From positions 5,819,490 through 5,883,489 of the forward strand of contig OY811975.1 of assembly GCA_963681505.1 (NCBI GenBank): a DNA stretch of 64,000 nt, read 5' to 3'. The stretch comes from Eunapius fragilis (taxonomy: Eukaryota; Porifera; Demospongiae; Spongillida; Spongillidae). A program made the position numbers and the translations under genes. Below the pieces are notes generated by a model that was not told the origin of the DNA, ran no database searches, and saw nothing but the letters and a program-made list of their open reading frames with translations. Positions 25,301 to 35,600 of the stretch are shown here, one piece after another (position 1 is the stretch's first letter; each line of letters begins with the position of its first letter).

Positions 25301-25551
25301 CCCACACAATGCTGAAGGCTACAATCACAGTAGTAAGTACAAATAACCCAAACCTTTCTAATGACTCTCTCTTCCTTAGTCTCTCCTCTGGTGGGAGCAG
25401 GTGTCTCACTAGGATCCTAAAATGACGATAACAGAGATGAGTAAGGCAAACATGTAGAACAGGGCACTTGGTTCTGATCTGTCATGCTTATGTCTTTATA
25501 TATCCTGGTTGTGGGCATGTCCCAAGAGAGCATTGCCAAGGGGGGTACAGC

Positions 25552-25626
<75 letters not shown>

Positions 25627-26873
25627 CAGAAACCCAGCACCTGTCACATCACCCCAGTATCAGGTGATGGAATTTCACTGCCCGACCTACATGTACATGA
25701 CGACAATGAGGCACGGCCAGGGTCATATGCACGTACAGGTATGCACACAGGGCCACTCGTCGGTTAACTTGGTTTAAGTACCATATTCCACAACACATCA
25801 AGTGAAAATGAAAAATTATGTTTTAGGCAATCACCAGATTCAATATATGTTTTTACATCGTTCTTTTTTGTTCGTTGCATCACAATAACTTTAAACACGT
25901 GCTCACGCATTTCACTCTTATAATACAGCTATCACTACCATTATTATACAAGAAGGCCCGCCTCTATCTCCACACAGTGGGGGCCATGCAAATGGCCACC
26001 CTGTTCCATGATGCAACATTGCCAAGGTGGGAATGAAGATAACTCATAACAGACTCCCCTGCCAACATCGACACTATCATATGACAGCTACATCCCAGCA
26101 AAAAGTTCTTGGACAAGATTCCTGCCCAAGATCTTGCCCAGGGTACGAAGATTATGCCGGCCAAGATCTTACCCAAGATATGGCAAAATCTCGGCCTCCT
26201 GCCAAGATCTTGCTCTTCTTGGCAAGAATCTTGCCCAAGAACTTTTTGCTGCGACATGTAAATAGGCAACCATGCAAGAGGACAATACCAATCAATTCCT
26301 TCTTCTTCAATCCGTTCTGATAGAGGCTCACACGTTGTCTTAATAAACTTCAAGCGTTTTTTGCCCCCCCCCCCCAACACGTCGTAAGCAGCCGGTTAAG
26401 TGGCAGCACCCTGGCATAGCTTTAGGGAACGGTAGAATCCCGTATATGTGCTCGATGGACTTAGATTGGGGTTAGGACAGATTTTGGGGGTGTATATTCA
26501 GTGGTAATCAACTTAAGCTATCGAGCGTATCGCTCTAAAGGCTGAACCTAACTAGCCTCAGCTCGTGTATTTCAACGAACTCCTAACCATTAGGATGTAA
26601 ACTTCACTTCAAACATTCAGTAACACATGAACCACCATTGATGCAGGCAGCAAATTTTAACAAGCGCTACAGTATAAATATTTGGTGGACGCGCTTTAAA
26701 TAGAATTATATGTTTTGAACATAACTTACCTCAAACAAATGCAGATACTGGCTTACACCTGCATAGGGCCATGGTTTTTTCAACTCTGGAAGCTGATCAA
26801 GTGGGGCAAAAAAGGGAATATGCTCCCTAGGCGCAAACAACGCTAAAAGATTTGGCGGCAAATACTGAGTCAT
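11808..26873 (-). CDS. SNRNP70: U1 small nuclear ribonucleoprotein 70 kDa (U1-70K)
   Basis: Eleven coding exons on the minus strand: 26873-26730, 25416-25354, 25241-25187, 24446-24382, 24008-23946, 23003-22922, 21705-21604, 20973-20901, 20544-20386, 13573-13423, 11879-11808. They sum to 1029 nt, 342 residues and stop, with every phase matching. The N-terminus [17 protein letters not shown] is diagnostic, and the WDPN motif comes before the RRM. RNP2 is LFVGRI (104-109) and RNP1 is RGYAFIEY (143-150). [16 protein letters not shown] follows the RRM, then an RD/RS/KD-rich tail (about 216-342). The protein binds U1 snRNA stem-loop I and helps define 5' splice sites in the nucleus. The C-terminal tail is shorter than the roughly 440-residue vertebrate form. 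Intron 9 (13574-20385) is large and TE-filled. Donors are mostly GTAAGT-like; exon 2 uses GTTTGG. Confidence 0.96.
11900..13410. other. U1-70K intron 10, unannotated content
   Basis: AT-rich. Holds a short direct repeat of about 60 bp (CATGGTCCAGGYACTCAGAT at 11941 and 12007, with flanking similarity) and a C tract at 12549-12558. No gene seen. Confidence 0.6.
13922..14304. mobile_element. TTAA MITE with long inverted arms
   Basis: The left arm starts TTAATCTTTAATCTATTTCC. The right arm is its reverse complement, ending GGAAATAGATTAAAGATTAA. Arms of about 120-130 bp include GATGGAAATCCTGAATTAAGGATGAC on both sides. The termini resemble those of the element at 3111 (TTAACCTTTAATCT). It sits in U1-70K intron 9. 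Confidence 0.75.
14310..15600. other. U1-70K intron 9, unannotated segment
   Basis: No ORF or repeat recognised. Low-complexity A/T runs only. Confidence 0.5.
15936..16569 (+). pseudogene. DIRS-like Gag with CCHC knuckle
   Basis: Open from just after an in-frame TAA at 15931. Carries the DIRS Gag landmarks [20 protein letters not shown] (16018-16077), [33 protein letters not shown] and a Lys/Glu-rich coiled stretch. It ends with a zinc knuckle, [14 protein letters not shown] (near 16478-16519), which would bind the element RNA. No good ATG is seen at the start. Confidence 0.75.
16615..17553 (+). pseudogene. DIRS-like reverse transcriptase domain
   Basis: 312 open codons. [33 protein letters not shown] and [13 protein letters not shown] mark DIRS1/PAT-type RT. 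The active-site box reads YLYDG where functional elements have YLDDG, so one catalytic Asp is replaced by Tyr. The frame closes at LVGKIISH; homology continues in another frame ([21 protein letters not shown]). Confidence 0.88.
17556..18243 (+). pseudogene. DIRS-like RNase H and downstream domain
   Basis: Frameshifted continuation of the [18 protein letters not shown] (near 17950-17996) is the RNase H C-terminal signature of DIRS elements. [17 protein letters not shown] and [19 protein letters not shown] follow, as in the family's post-RNase H segment. Confidence 0.8.
18560..18780 (+). repeat. 24-25-bp minisatellite inside the DIRS-like element
   Basis: Eight to nine copies of TGATAGCCTCGGCGGCTATG lie between the RNase H and recombinase parts. 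Each unit contains the imperfect palindrome ATAGCC...GGCTAT. Confidence 0.92.
18896..19818 (+). pseudogene. DIRS-like tyrosine recombinase
   Basis: Pieces in several frames: [20 protein letters not shown] and [11 protein letters not shown] (18920-19033), [35 protein letters not shown] (19350-19407), then [10 protein letters not shown] (19664 on). A final frame reads [14 protein letters not shown] (19709-19755). The HxLR box reads HSLQ, so a catalytic Arg is lost. A frameshift separates the last Arg/Tyr-bearing block. The enzyme would integrate the circular cDNA. Confidence 0.8.
21550..21574 (+). repeat. poly-C tract
   Basis: About 22 C, 30 bp from the donor of U1-70K exon 7. Confidence 0.9.
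22247..22396 (+). repeat. (CA)n microsatellite
   Basis: Interrupted CA array in U1-70K intron 6, including GTGTGCGCGCGCACACAC near 22327, a potential Z-DNA stretch. Confidence 0.93.
23050..23840. repeat. 24-bp satellite in U1-70K intron 5
   Basis: About 33 copies of CATGTACACACATGTATGCA + CAGT. The unit is a multiple of three with no stop in most frames, so ORFs of up to 384 codons appear on both strands. These are artefacts. Higher-order structure is visible: variants with CACACACGTATG, CAGACATG and TACATGCGTG recur in blocks. Confidence 0.96.
24075..24245 (+). repeat. ~34-bp tandem repeat
   Basis: Five or so units of GCCAATGGCCTACCACATGA, some shortened, in U1-70K intron 4. Confidence 0.85.
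24512..25018. mobile_element. Fold-back element in U1-70K intron 3
   Basis: The two halves are reverse complements over about 230 bp each. GTTCTACAAGAAAATGGG (24534) mirrors CCCATTTTCTTGTAGAAC (24988). TGACGTTACAAGGTCCGA mirrors TCGGACCTTGTAACGTCG. It fills about two thirds of the 740-nt intron. Confidence 0.85.
25553..25625 (+). repeat. (GT)n microsatellite
   Basis: About 36 GT repeats in U1-70K intron 1. Confidence 0.95.
26096..26251. mobile_element. 156-bp inverted-repeat element
   Basis: CAGCAAAAAGTTCTTGG at the left and CCAAGAACTTTTTGCTG at the right are exact inverted termini. Internal copies of GCCCAAGATCTTG-type palindromes. In U1-70K intron 1. Confidence 0.8.
26341..26373 (+). repeat. 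poly-C tract in U1-70K intron 1
   Basis: Ten C at 26364-26373. Confidence 0.8.
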
Positions 26874-27359
26874 CTTTGCTGATTACTTATGGTCACGTGG
26901 TGTGACCGTAAATCCCAAGTATACATGTAGTATTATTGGTAATGCATGGTGACGCCAATTGTTCGTGAATTGGTTAATTTTCGGTGGCCATTTTGAGTGG
27001 CAAAAATCCATGCACAGTGAGTGTGAGCAAGGTAAGAAAAAAGATTTTAGATCACTCAGAGATAAAATATTTTATCTCTGGATAACTCGAGAGAAGATTA
27101 CGTTTAAAGTTTCCTGCAGACAGCTATATCAGCTGAACCAAGTTTGAGCCCATTTTTCAGCCGGGTCCGTTGAATACAACGTCGAAATCTTCATACTCAA
27201 ATGGCCGCCGATAATTAACGCCCACGCCTAATAATTGATCCAACGCATATAGAATTGGGGGGGGGGGGATCTTATTTTCAACCACACCCCTCATGAACGT
27301 TTACACCACGCCCAATAAACAAATATGATGTAACAGTTGCACATTATATCAGCGGCGAC

Positions 27360-27559
27360 NNNNNNNNNNNNNNNNNNNNNNNNNNNNNNNNNNNNNNNNN
27401 NNNNNNNNNNNNNNNNNNNNNNNNNNNNNNNNNNNNNNNNNNNNNNNNNNNNNNNNNNNNNNNNNNNNNNNNNNNNNNNNNNNNNNNNNNNNNNNNNNNN
27501 NNNNNNNNNNNNNNNNNNNNNNNNNNNNNNNNNNNNNNNNNNNNNNNNNNNNNNNNNNN
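27360..27559. other. Assembly gap, 200 N
   Basis: Exactly 200 N, probably a scaffold gap of nominal size. Frames drawn across it are meaningless. Confidence 0.99.
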
Positions 27560-27720
27560 CTGACCTAACTGATAAAAAAACGAGGCTACTTCTCACAATC
27601 ATTTCCAATTATTCATACTGAACAATTCAATGAGATATATACGTGCATGCTTGGCATCATCTATCCCCGATATCTGACTGAATCACGTGATATATTTCTT
27701 TGCCATTGATACTACGAATA

Positions 27721-28332
27721 ATGTCGCTGATCCTGAGGTTCTTCTCGCTACCGCTGTATATTGCCTCCAAGGCCGCCAGAAAGGTGGCGCAGATTGTCGA
27801 AAATCAGATTACGTCAACGTATTTGGAGAGCAAGACGAGGTAGGTATTACTGCCGATGCTCTTATAATTAATATAGTCACATGCACGTATATGCATCATG
27901 TATATAGATGGATGCAAGTGACAATTGTTAATGAGACTGAGTTTGTGCTGAAATTTGGACGACACAACGTACCGATTTCGATCTGGACGTTATTGGGCAG
28001 GAGCTGGTAACGTAGAACCTAACTGCGAGTCAACATTTTCAGTTTGCAACAAGGCATTCGGGGTTGCCGTGAATGGCAGTGCTGTATATAACCTCGCTGT
28101 GAGCCCGGAATGCACAGTTCCTGTTCAGATTCAATACGTGAACGAATTCTTTGGCAATATTCGCCTAACGGCGAACTTTATGCACGGCGATAATTTATCA
28201 AAAGAAACAGTGGTAAGAGTTGATGGAAACTATACCAAGATATTCGTCTCATGTGCCCCTGGAAATCATGGAAAGGTCACCCTTTTCTATGAAAAGGAAC
28301 CGCAACAGCGCCCTCAGAATGATATAAGATGA
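27721..28332 (+). CDS. Small beta-rich protein A, with frameshift
   Basis: Exon 1 is 27721-27839 and exon 2 is 27908-28332, joined in phase 2 (T-R-W-M-Q). Exon 1 encodes a hydrophobic/amphipathic N-terminal segment (MSLILRFFSLPLYIASKAAR). Exon 2 encodes a strand-rich ~135-residue domain with VTIVNETEF, FSVCNKAFGVAV, YVNEFFGNIRL and SCAPG. Compared with its neighbour at 29332, one extra G at 27957/27958 shifts the frame, so it is either a pseudogene or an assembly error close to the gap. The domain loosely recalls the actinoporin/fungal-lectin type of beta-sandwich, which is a weak impression. No toxin function is claimed. Confidence 0.6.
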
Positions 28333-28576
28333 CTCTATATGTATACGCATGTTTATCAGTTGTTAAGCTTATAGCGTATCCATAAAACTGACCTAGCCTT
28401 GATCCAATAAATATATGAATGGTTTTGTACACTGCATGAAGAAGTGTAGATTATCTATATGGGGCCACGATTTCACAGTTTGCACGAGTGCAGCAATCGT
28501 GCAGAGGATTTACTACTGGAATGCGCTTCTCACAACACAACTATCCATGTATACTATGCAATCACTACCACCTCCT

Positions 28577-28598
28577 CCCCCCCCCCCCCCCCCCCCCC
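28577..28598 (+). repeat. poly-C tract
   Basis: About 21 C between the two paralogues. Confidence 0.9.
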
Positions 28599-28680
28599 AC
28601 CGGCGCTCCCTTTATAACTTATAGCCTTCTATGTACGTCCGTATATACTTGCACGGATCCGCATGCAAGCAAATATATAT

Positions 28681-28929
28681 GGGACAGTGTCCAGCAAAAT
28701 CACCCATCTGGGTCGTTTTTAAGTTTTCAAATTTTTTGATTTTCCGCGTGGACTCAAAAGAGCTTGTATGAAATGATCCTTACGCATCCTAAATTGGACT
28801 ATCCATCAAAAAGTTATTAGAGACTGAATTTATAATTAGTCATACATTTCAATGCGAGTGTTACTTTCTTTTGCTTGTCCAGGAAAATTTGAAAAAGTAT
28901 CACAAGGGTGATTTGCTGGACACAGTTCC
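28681..28929. mobile_element. MITE family A, copy 1 (249 bp)
   Basis: The inverted termini start GGGACAGTGTCCAGCAAAAT, matched at the right end. A second copy is at 53304-53541 with about 85% identity by eye. AT-rich flanks hide any target duplication. Confidence 0.9.
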
Positions 28930-29331
28930 ATATATTATTATATCAAATAATACATGTATCAATAGCAGCTTATATGATATGCATAACATATGTACATGCA
29001 TGAGCTCATCATAATCGTATTAAATGAATTAACATTTATGCCTGCCGCATGTAAAAGCCATTCAATAGATATTCACTTTGACATGCATGCACATTAAATA
29101 TATAATACATATAGCGGTTCAGAAAGCATACAATGCATGCCCATGCAAGAATAGCATAAACGGGATGGCCCGCTATATATACATGCACACCTCCTCCGCT
29201 TAACACTTCTAAAAGCATAAACCTCCTCCGCTTAAACACTGCGACATAAAATCACGTGTTAGACTGCATATTAAAATTCAGTGATAATCCCCTACGCACA
29301 CAACTTATAACATTTCGCAGATTACAAAAAG

Positions 29332-29871
29332 ATGGGGTTGGGATCTTCTGACTTACAAAGCAAAGTAAGGTATGTAAAAACTTTAAATATGTTTTTCCCA
29401 GTTGTTGGTTTAACAATATGTGCATGTACTGAATTTAGATGGATGCAAGCCACAGTGGCGAATGAAACAGGATTCCGGTTGGTTTTTGAGGAGACTAATT
29501 ACCAATTTCGGAAAGGTCGCTTTTGGACGGCGCCAGGAAACATTGCTGCTACGAGCGAGGGTACGTTTTCGGTGTGCAACAAGCTGTTCGGAGTGGGCGT
29601 CGACGGGGGCATACAATACCGCTTCAGCGCTGATCCAACGAGCACGTTAGTTGTGTCCATCCGATGCCAAAATGAATTTTTTGGTGACATCAGATGTATT
29701 GCAAACTTTTTGGAGGACGGCAAGGAATCGAAGAAAGCAACAATAAACGTCGATGGAGTGGCGACCACCGTTTGTATTTCATGCGCACCAGGCAATGAAC
29801 CGAAGGTGTCCATTTTCTGCGAAAACGAACCACCAGCTGCTGCTACTTCTGGAGCGGCCACCAACGCTTAG
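29332..29871 (+). CDS. Small beta-rich protein B, intact paralogue
   Basis: Exon 1 is 29332-29369 (donor GTATGT) and exon 2 is 29439-29871, phase 2 as in paralogue A; 156 residues. The domain matches A along its length: ATVANETGF, FRKGRFW, GTFSVCNKLFGVGVDG, CQNEFFGDIRC, CISCAPGNEPKV. The last ten residues are Ala/Thr-rich. Its exon 1 keeps only the LxSKxR end of A's exon and lacks the hydrophobic helix. An acceptor-like TTTCGCAG at 29313-29320 leaves room for a further upstream exon that I could not find. No signal peptide seen. Function unknown. Confidence 0.68.
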   Translation: MGLGSSDLQSKVRYVKTLNMFFPVVGLTICACTEFRWMQATVANETGFRLVFEETNYQFRKGRFWTAPGNIAATSEGTFSVCNKLFGVGVDGGIQYRFSADPTSTLVVSIRCQNEFFGDIRCIANFLEDGKESKKATINVDGVATTVCISCAPGNEPKVSIFCENEPPAAATSGAATNA

Positions 29872-29879
29872 ACATTTAA

Positions 29880-31660
29880 TTCCATCCCTCCGCCTATATG
29901 AATCCCCAACATGGTTACATATATGTACGTACGTACGAATTGCATGTTGTTAATTAAACTTAACTGTGACAGGTATGGAATAGTTGGACTGGCAAATTAC
30001 ACTTCAGGAGTTAATAATTGTGCATTAATTCATACGCGTGCCCCGAGATTGGCACGACGAGCAAATGGATTAAGAAGATCCAGTGAGTAAAACGGTGACA
30101 TGCGAAACTCAACCATTATTAATTAGAAATTTGACAACAATATGCATGCAGGCGAACTGCCTTATCAGCTGTAGACACCGACAGACTTCTGAGCTGGCGG
30201 ATGCTTACTGCATGGCGTCATACATTTTAAAGCCGCGGACGGATCGCAGACGGACCGCTGTATATTTTGCAATCTATACCTGCAAGGTGCATGCCGGCTT
30301 GCACGAACGGGCAGCGAATTCAGTCAGGTTTAAAGAAAAGTTGATGCACGGATGAGGGGGGAAAGGGAAAACCGGCCCACCCACAAAAGTCGGATATCGT
30401 AATTCTAAGTAGTGAAACATGGCACTATAATGCAGCGTTTAGGGACGACATATTAAACATTGTACATGCACGGCACATTCATGCACATGTACCTCAATAG
30501 TACATTGCTAGCCTCAGAATAACTATGTTCTGTTAGAGCATTGGCACTGTACTAATTACATCCGGACTTGAGGCGGCCATGACTTCGAACGATTGTTTAC
30601 AAGATGTTTGGACCACGCCCACACTTTGTGTTTTTATGAATCACACTGAATTGCAGCCGCATAATTCTCTTCTCTTCGCGCGAATATGTTAGGTAAGGTA
30701 ACAAGCACGTATTTCAGCGCTATTGTGCGAAGGAAATACGCGAAATATGCGAGTGAAATAAAGTTTCTTCTAACAATAGAGGTGTATTTCTGACCTTACG
30801 CAAACCATCGTAGACAACGGTATGCGTGTACCTGCTACACTGTAAAAGCTGTGACTCTAACGGCAGCACCGTCGTATGTAGGCCGACATATATTATAGCT
30901 TATGCAATTCACAGTTGAGGTAATGGTGTGTGGGCGATCCTTGTGGGCCGCATGCACCGCATGTGTGAAATAAAATATCGGGTGCTTCAATATTCATGTG
31001 AAGTGTCATGAGGAGATATGGGTAACGTCTACAGGCATTTAAAGCTTTCGTTTTGTTAAGTGGAAAGCCACAACAATGGAACTCGCACGGTAACAGTTGC
31101 GGTTAAGTGCTAATTTGATGGAAAACCGCGTAAATATCAACATCGTAATGCCGCGTGCGTATGCTTTACTCATTCATAACAGAATCAGTTGGTGTATAGC
31201 AGCCGACTATTCCGCTGTATATTGTCTTTCAGCTGTAAGGACCATCACGAAGGCATTCGCCAACCCTGCTGAGACTCCATCATTTGTACACATTGTACTT
31301 CGACGGATACATCAACTGAGTGTCACACACAGGTTAGCTCGTCACGGTGAATTGTAAAACGATGCATGCAATAGGGATTGAATTAGCTAATTAATTTAAA
31401 ATGCTTAAACGCAGTCCATGACAGAGACACGATTATATTCACAAATCCAGTATTCAAATATAGCATGATGTAATCGCATCGCTTACATCATTAGTAATGT
31501 CACAGATCCCGGCTGAAATACCAACTGTATGAATGATGTTCCTTATGTTATTCGTAGCTAGCTTCTTGCATACAATATCAAAAAATTCCCCTCTCACATG
31601 AAAACGTAAATCTCATTGGAAAGAGATATCAGAAATGCAGAGATGAAAAAAAAAAAAAAA
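29880..31660. other. Intergenic, no gene recognised
   Basis: Short frames only. A poly-A stretch of about 20 occurs at 31647-31666. CCACGCCCA occurs at 30613. CCGCTGTATATT, shared with exon 1 of paralogue A, recurs near 30256 and 31208 without a surviving frame. Confidence 0.5.
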
Positions 31661-31882
31661 AAAAACTCAATACATTTGGAAAGGCAAACATGGAGCAATG
31701 TGACAAAAGAAAGATGTACCTTAAATACATGGTACAGTTGCTAAAAGTGTCTGGGAGGGAGTTCCAAGTTAGAATTAAAATCAAATGGGCATCAATCCAT
31801 ACTTATGCACACATATATGCCAGTAATTCATCTAGTTGTACGTTGCAACTGCTTACTTCAAAAGTAATAAAAACATTCTCTT

Positions 31883-32387
31883 GAGAAAGTTGGTGGCATA
31901 TAGGGCTGGAAGGGAATAGTGGTAAAAAGGAAGGAAACAAGGGTCAAATTATAACGGAAAATGTAATACTCCTATATTTCGCACATTTGTAGGAAATATA
32001 GGACTATTACATTTCCCCTTATTATACAGCGGCGGACGGAACCGGGGGGGTATTAACCCCCCCCCCCCACCCGGCAGAATTATTATTCATTACTTCACTT
32101 GACTTGAAACCCATAGCTAACTGTTTTGTACAAGGTAAAGAAAACGGGATGAACAAATTTGGACTATTTAAAAATAACTGTCAGTGTGACCGTTGCAGTA
32201 GCTAATCAACGAGCCGTTCATTTGCGTATATCAGTTATATACCACGCCCACTCATTGTATATTCATAGCTTCCCCCCCCCCCCACTTAAAAATACCTTCC
32301 GCCGCCACTGTTATATGACCCTTGTTTCCTTCCTTTTTACACCACTGTTCCCTTCCCCTTCCAATCCTATATGCCACCAACTTTCTC
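31883..32387. mobile_element. Fold-back element, GAGAAAGTTGGTGGCATATA family
   Basis: The left arm starts GAGAAAGTTGGTGGCATATA and the right end carries its reverse complement. AAGGAAGGAAACAAGGGTCA is shared within the arms. An inner hairpin (AATACTCCTATATTTC / GAAATATAGGACTATT) lies at 31965-32010. A single diverged arm occurs at 53922-54030. Confidence 0.8.
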
Positions 32388-32672
32388 ATAGGAGTGTTTT
32401 TTTTTTGTTTCGTGAGTTTTTTTCTTCTTCATGAAACTATTAACTAGACTATTTACCATTAGTGGTACTATTCAGTATTCTCACTCCCTCCCCCTCCTGC
32501 AATTTAACCAGCCACACGGTTTTGACAAATTTGGAACTAAGCAATTTGCACTAACTACGAGCACTTCATAAGTGGGAATAAGGTGGATGCAATAGAGTTA
32601 CATTACAATGTACCATCCAAAATCAAGTGCTTCAGCACAAGCACACCATCTATCTGCTATCTAAAAATTCAG

Positions 32673-35600
32673 GTACCTTGCGGATCATAAGAAGCAATAT
32701 TGTGGGTATGAGATGGATGATAATACTTCAGGTTAGTAAAAATAAATTGTAATGAGTACTGTCTTAAATTTTTTTTTTACTTGTAACAGTCACTTTTACT
32801 ATTGGCAGCCTCAACCTAAACAATTTCTGTCAAAAGAAATCTAACACGTACGGTGCAACAGTGGCCAAAATGTTTGGGAATGAAAGGTTAGTACTAATTA
32901 TCTTGAGCATAATGATTTAACCATGACACCTAGGTTGAAGCTGGACATTATTGCAGTACAAGAAGTAATAATGAAGCTTCAGAGACAGGAGTCACCCCTG
33001 AAAAATGTACCAGCAAGTTGTGGGCTGTCCACAGCAAGTGCAACTAAAATGTGTGTGTGTAATTTGCGCAGATTGTCGAGCTGATGAACTTCGATTCAAC
33101 AAAGAGTGAGTGGGGATTCATGCAGTCAGAATATGCTGGCTTGGGAGGAAATGTAAGTAATTCATTAAAATGTGCAAGCACACAGTAGATATTTGGCACC
33201 ATACTTACTTTTACTCTATTACAGAGTAAAAAAGAACACAATACATTCACTGGAAGTAGTTTCACAATGCTCAAAGTGTTCTCATATGGTGTGAAAAAAA
33301 AACTTCGTAGTCGTAGTGTGTATGAAAATTTGTGGCTGTTGATAATTACTGCAACAAAATAATGCATTTTTGTTATGATCACAACAACCAAATAATACAA
33401 AAATGGAAGGGGGAGGGAAACACAAGCACCGTGTATCATACCTCATTCCTTTAAAATATAGAGGATTTTTGCAGGGCCTACTTTAATTACTATATCAATT
33501 ACTAACAATATTGTTAGTATGTGTATATCCTGTTCATGAAAATAAATTTGTGAACATACACTACTAAATACCGTATCAATATGTACTACATATACATAAC
33601 TCACCCTGCATCATCAGTGTCCCTGTCACACTTCTTTAAAAATGACTTACATCATGTCTGGCTATTCGAACATCTGACACCAAAGCAAATCCCTCCTATT
33701 TAAAATTTTTAAATGGTCACTCCTATCGACATTAGCTTGTATACGGAATTCGACATTTATATAACTCTCAACCAATGTCTGTCATTTTACATGCCGTATA
33801 CAGGGTCTTTGCAAAAGAGCGCAACACTTTAAAATGAATATAATTCATTAATAGGATTGTCAATCTAAATGAATTTATGAATGTATAATAACCACGTTTA
33901 GTCAAATTCGAACCGCATTGTTACAATTAGTTTATCTTTAGCTGTTCAAAAGATAAAATCAAATAGCTTACAATTAACTAAACTGACAAAACAATCTACG
34001 ACAACTTTTAATCAATAATGTGATTTATAAACTGCAGAATAGAATTGATGAGACTTTGAAAAAGTATGAAATTTGATTGGCGTTTTACTAGTTAATATTC
34101 AAAACAACAAATCAAACGTGAAATAGCTATATGACCACTACGTTTTTATAACGCAACATTAAATAATCCATTACCAAATCAAGTAGTGTTTTGTACTTCA
34201 TTTTATACTGGAACAATTTATGATGGTTATTAAATGTATTTACCACATAACAGCTTCAACCTTAATAACTTTAAAGCAAATGGTCTTAAATGTGAATAAC
34301 TCACTATTGAACCTAGGAACTTGAAATCAGTACTGTTCCACCGCATATCCAGATAGTGTGTTACTTATTATTAGTTATTAAAATCAATTATCGCAAACCA
34401 CAATTTTGAATAACTTTGTTAACTGAGGGCTTTGAATATTTTGATTTATAAGGGATTTGATATAGTTACCTAACCGATTAAAATAATTGAAATCTAATTG
34501 GATTATTTGTATTTGCCTAACTACTGCAACATACATGTATGTTAAAGAATTAATTAATTTCAATCCTGAGTTATAGGGGTTTTAAAGCGTTGCGTTCTAT
34601 TACAAACACCCTGTATGCTTACTAAGGTTGGCCAAAGCTACTGACCTAACTAGGTAAGTGTTCTGTCTGACGTATAGGTCATGTAAAATGACAGACATTG
34701 GTTGAGAGTAATACAAATGTCGAATTCCATATACAACTAATGTCGATAGGCTGACTCGCCTTGCCAGTAGGGTCCCTTGCTGTTAGTGTCAGATTGAGTG
34801 ACCATTTAAACATTTTAAATAGGAGAGACTGTCAAATGTTCGAATAACCGGATATGATGCCAGTCATTTTAAAGACGTGTGAAAGGACACTGAATGATGA
34901 CTAGTTCGGGTTAAGTGTATTGATACACAAAATTTAAGAAGTGTATACTGACAATTTAATTTTATGAACAGGGTATACACATACTCATGTATATCAACAA
35001 TATGGTTAGTAATTGAAATGCAAAAAGGTATATAAAGGTGGCCAGTGACTTTCTACAAAAGAGCTGCAGTGAATTAAGTATTGATTTAAAGAGCAACTGC
35101 ATGTAAATGATATCTTGGATAGATCAATAATTAAACAACTACTACATGGTCAATTGAGATTATAATAAATTTGTGATTTGATGTTAGAATGTATCAATGC
35201 ACAAAGATTGGAACATTGTTGGTCATGTATGCACTCTGGCTGAAAACATTTGGCAACCCAAAGGACTTATAATGATTGCCCTGTTTGGGTGGTTCTGACA
35301 AATAAAAATGCACAGCGAGTTCTCACTGCACTGGCTTTGCAAAAATATGCCAAGCTGCACAAGATGTGTTGTTACAGGTTCCCTTTCAGGGAAAGGAATA
35401 CTTTGGACTGTTATGGAGGACAAGCAAAGTGAAGCACCATGAATCTTTTCAATTGGACTTGAAGAAGCTGAGAAACACATATACACGTCAGCCATCAGTA
35501 AATATTCTTGAAGTTGGGAAGGTAATGCCTTATTTAAGTGGACAAGAGTGGTTAAAAAATGAAATCAATGTAGGGAAAGCTTGTAGCAGTGATAAATGTT

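Noticed and set aside
27291-27621. ORFs running through N bases
   Set aside because: The 200-N gap carries no sequence.
31097-31357. 86-codon ORF sharing CCGCTGTATATT with exon 1 of paralogue A
   Set aside because: The match is a dozen bases and the frame differs; no sign of a third paralogue.
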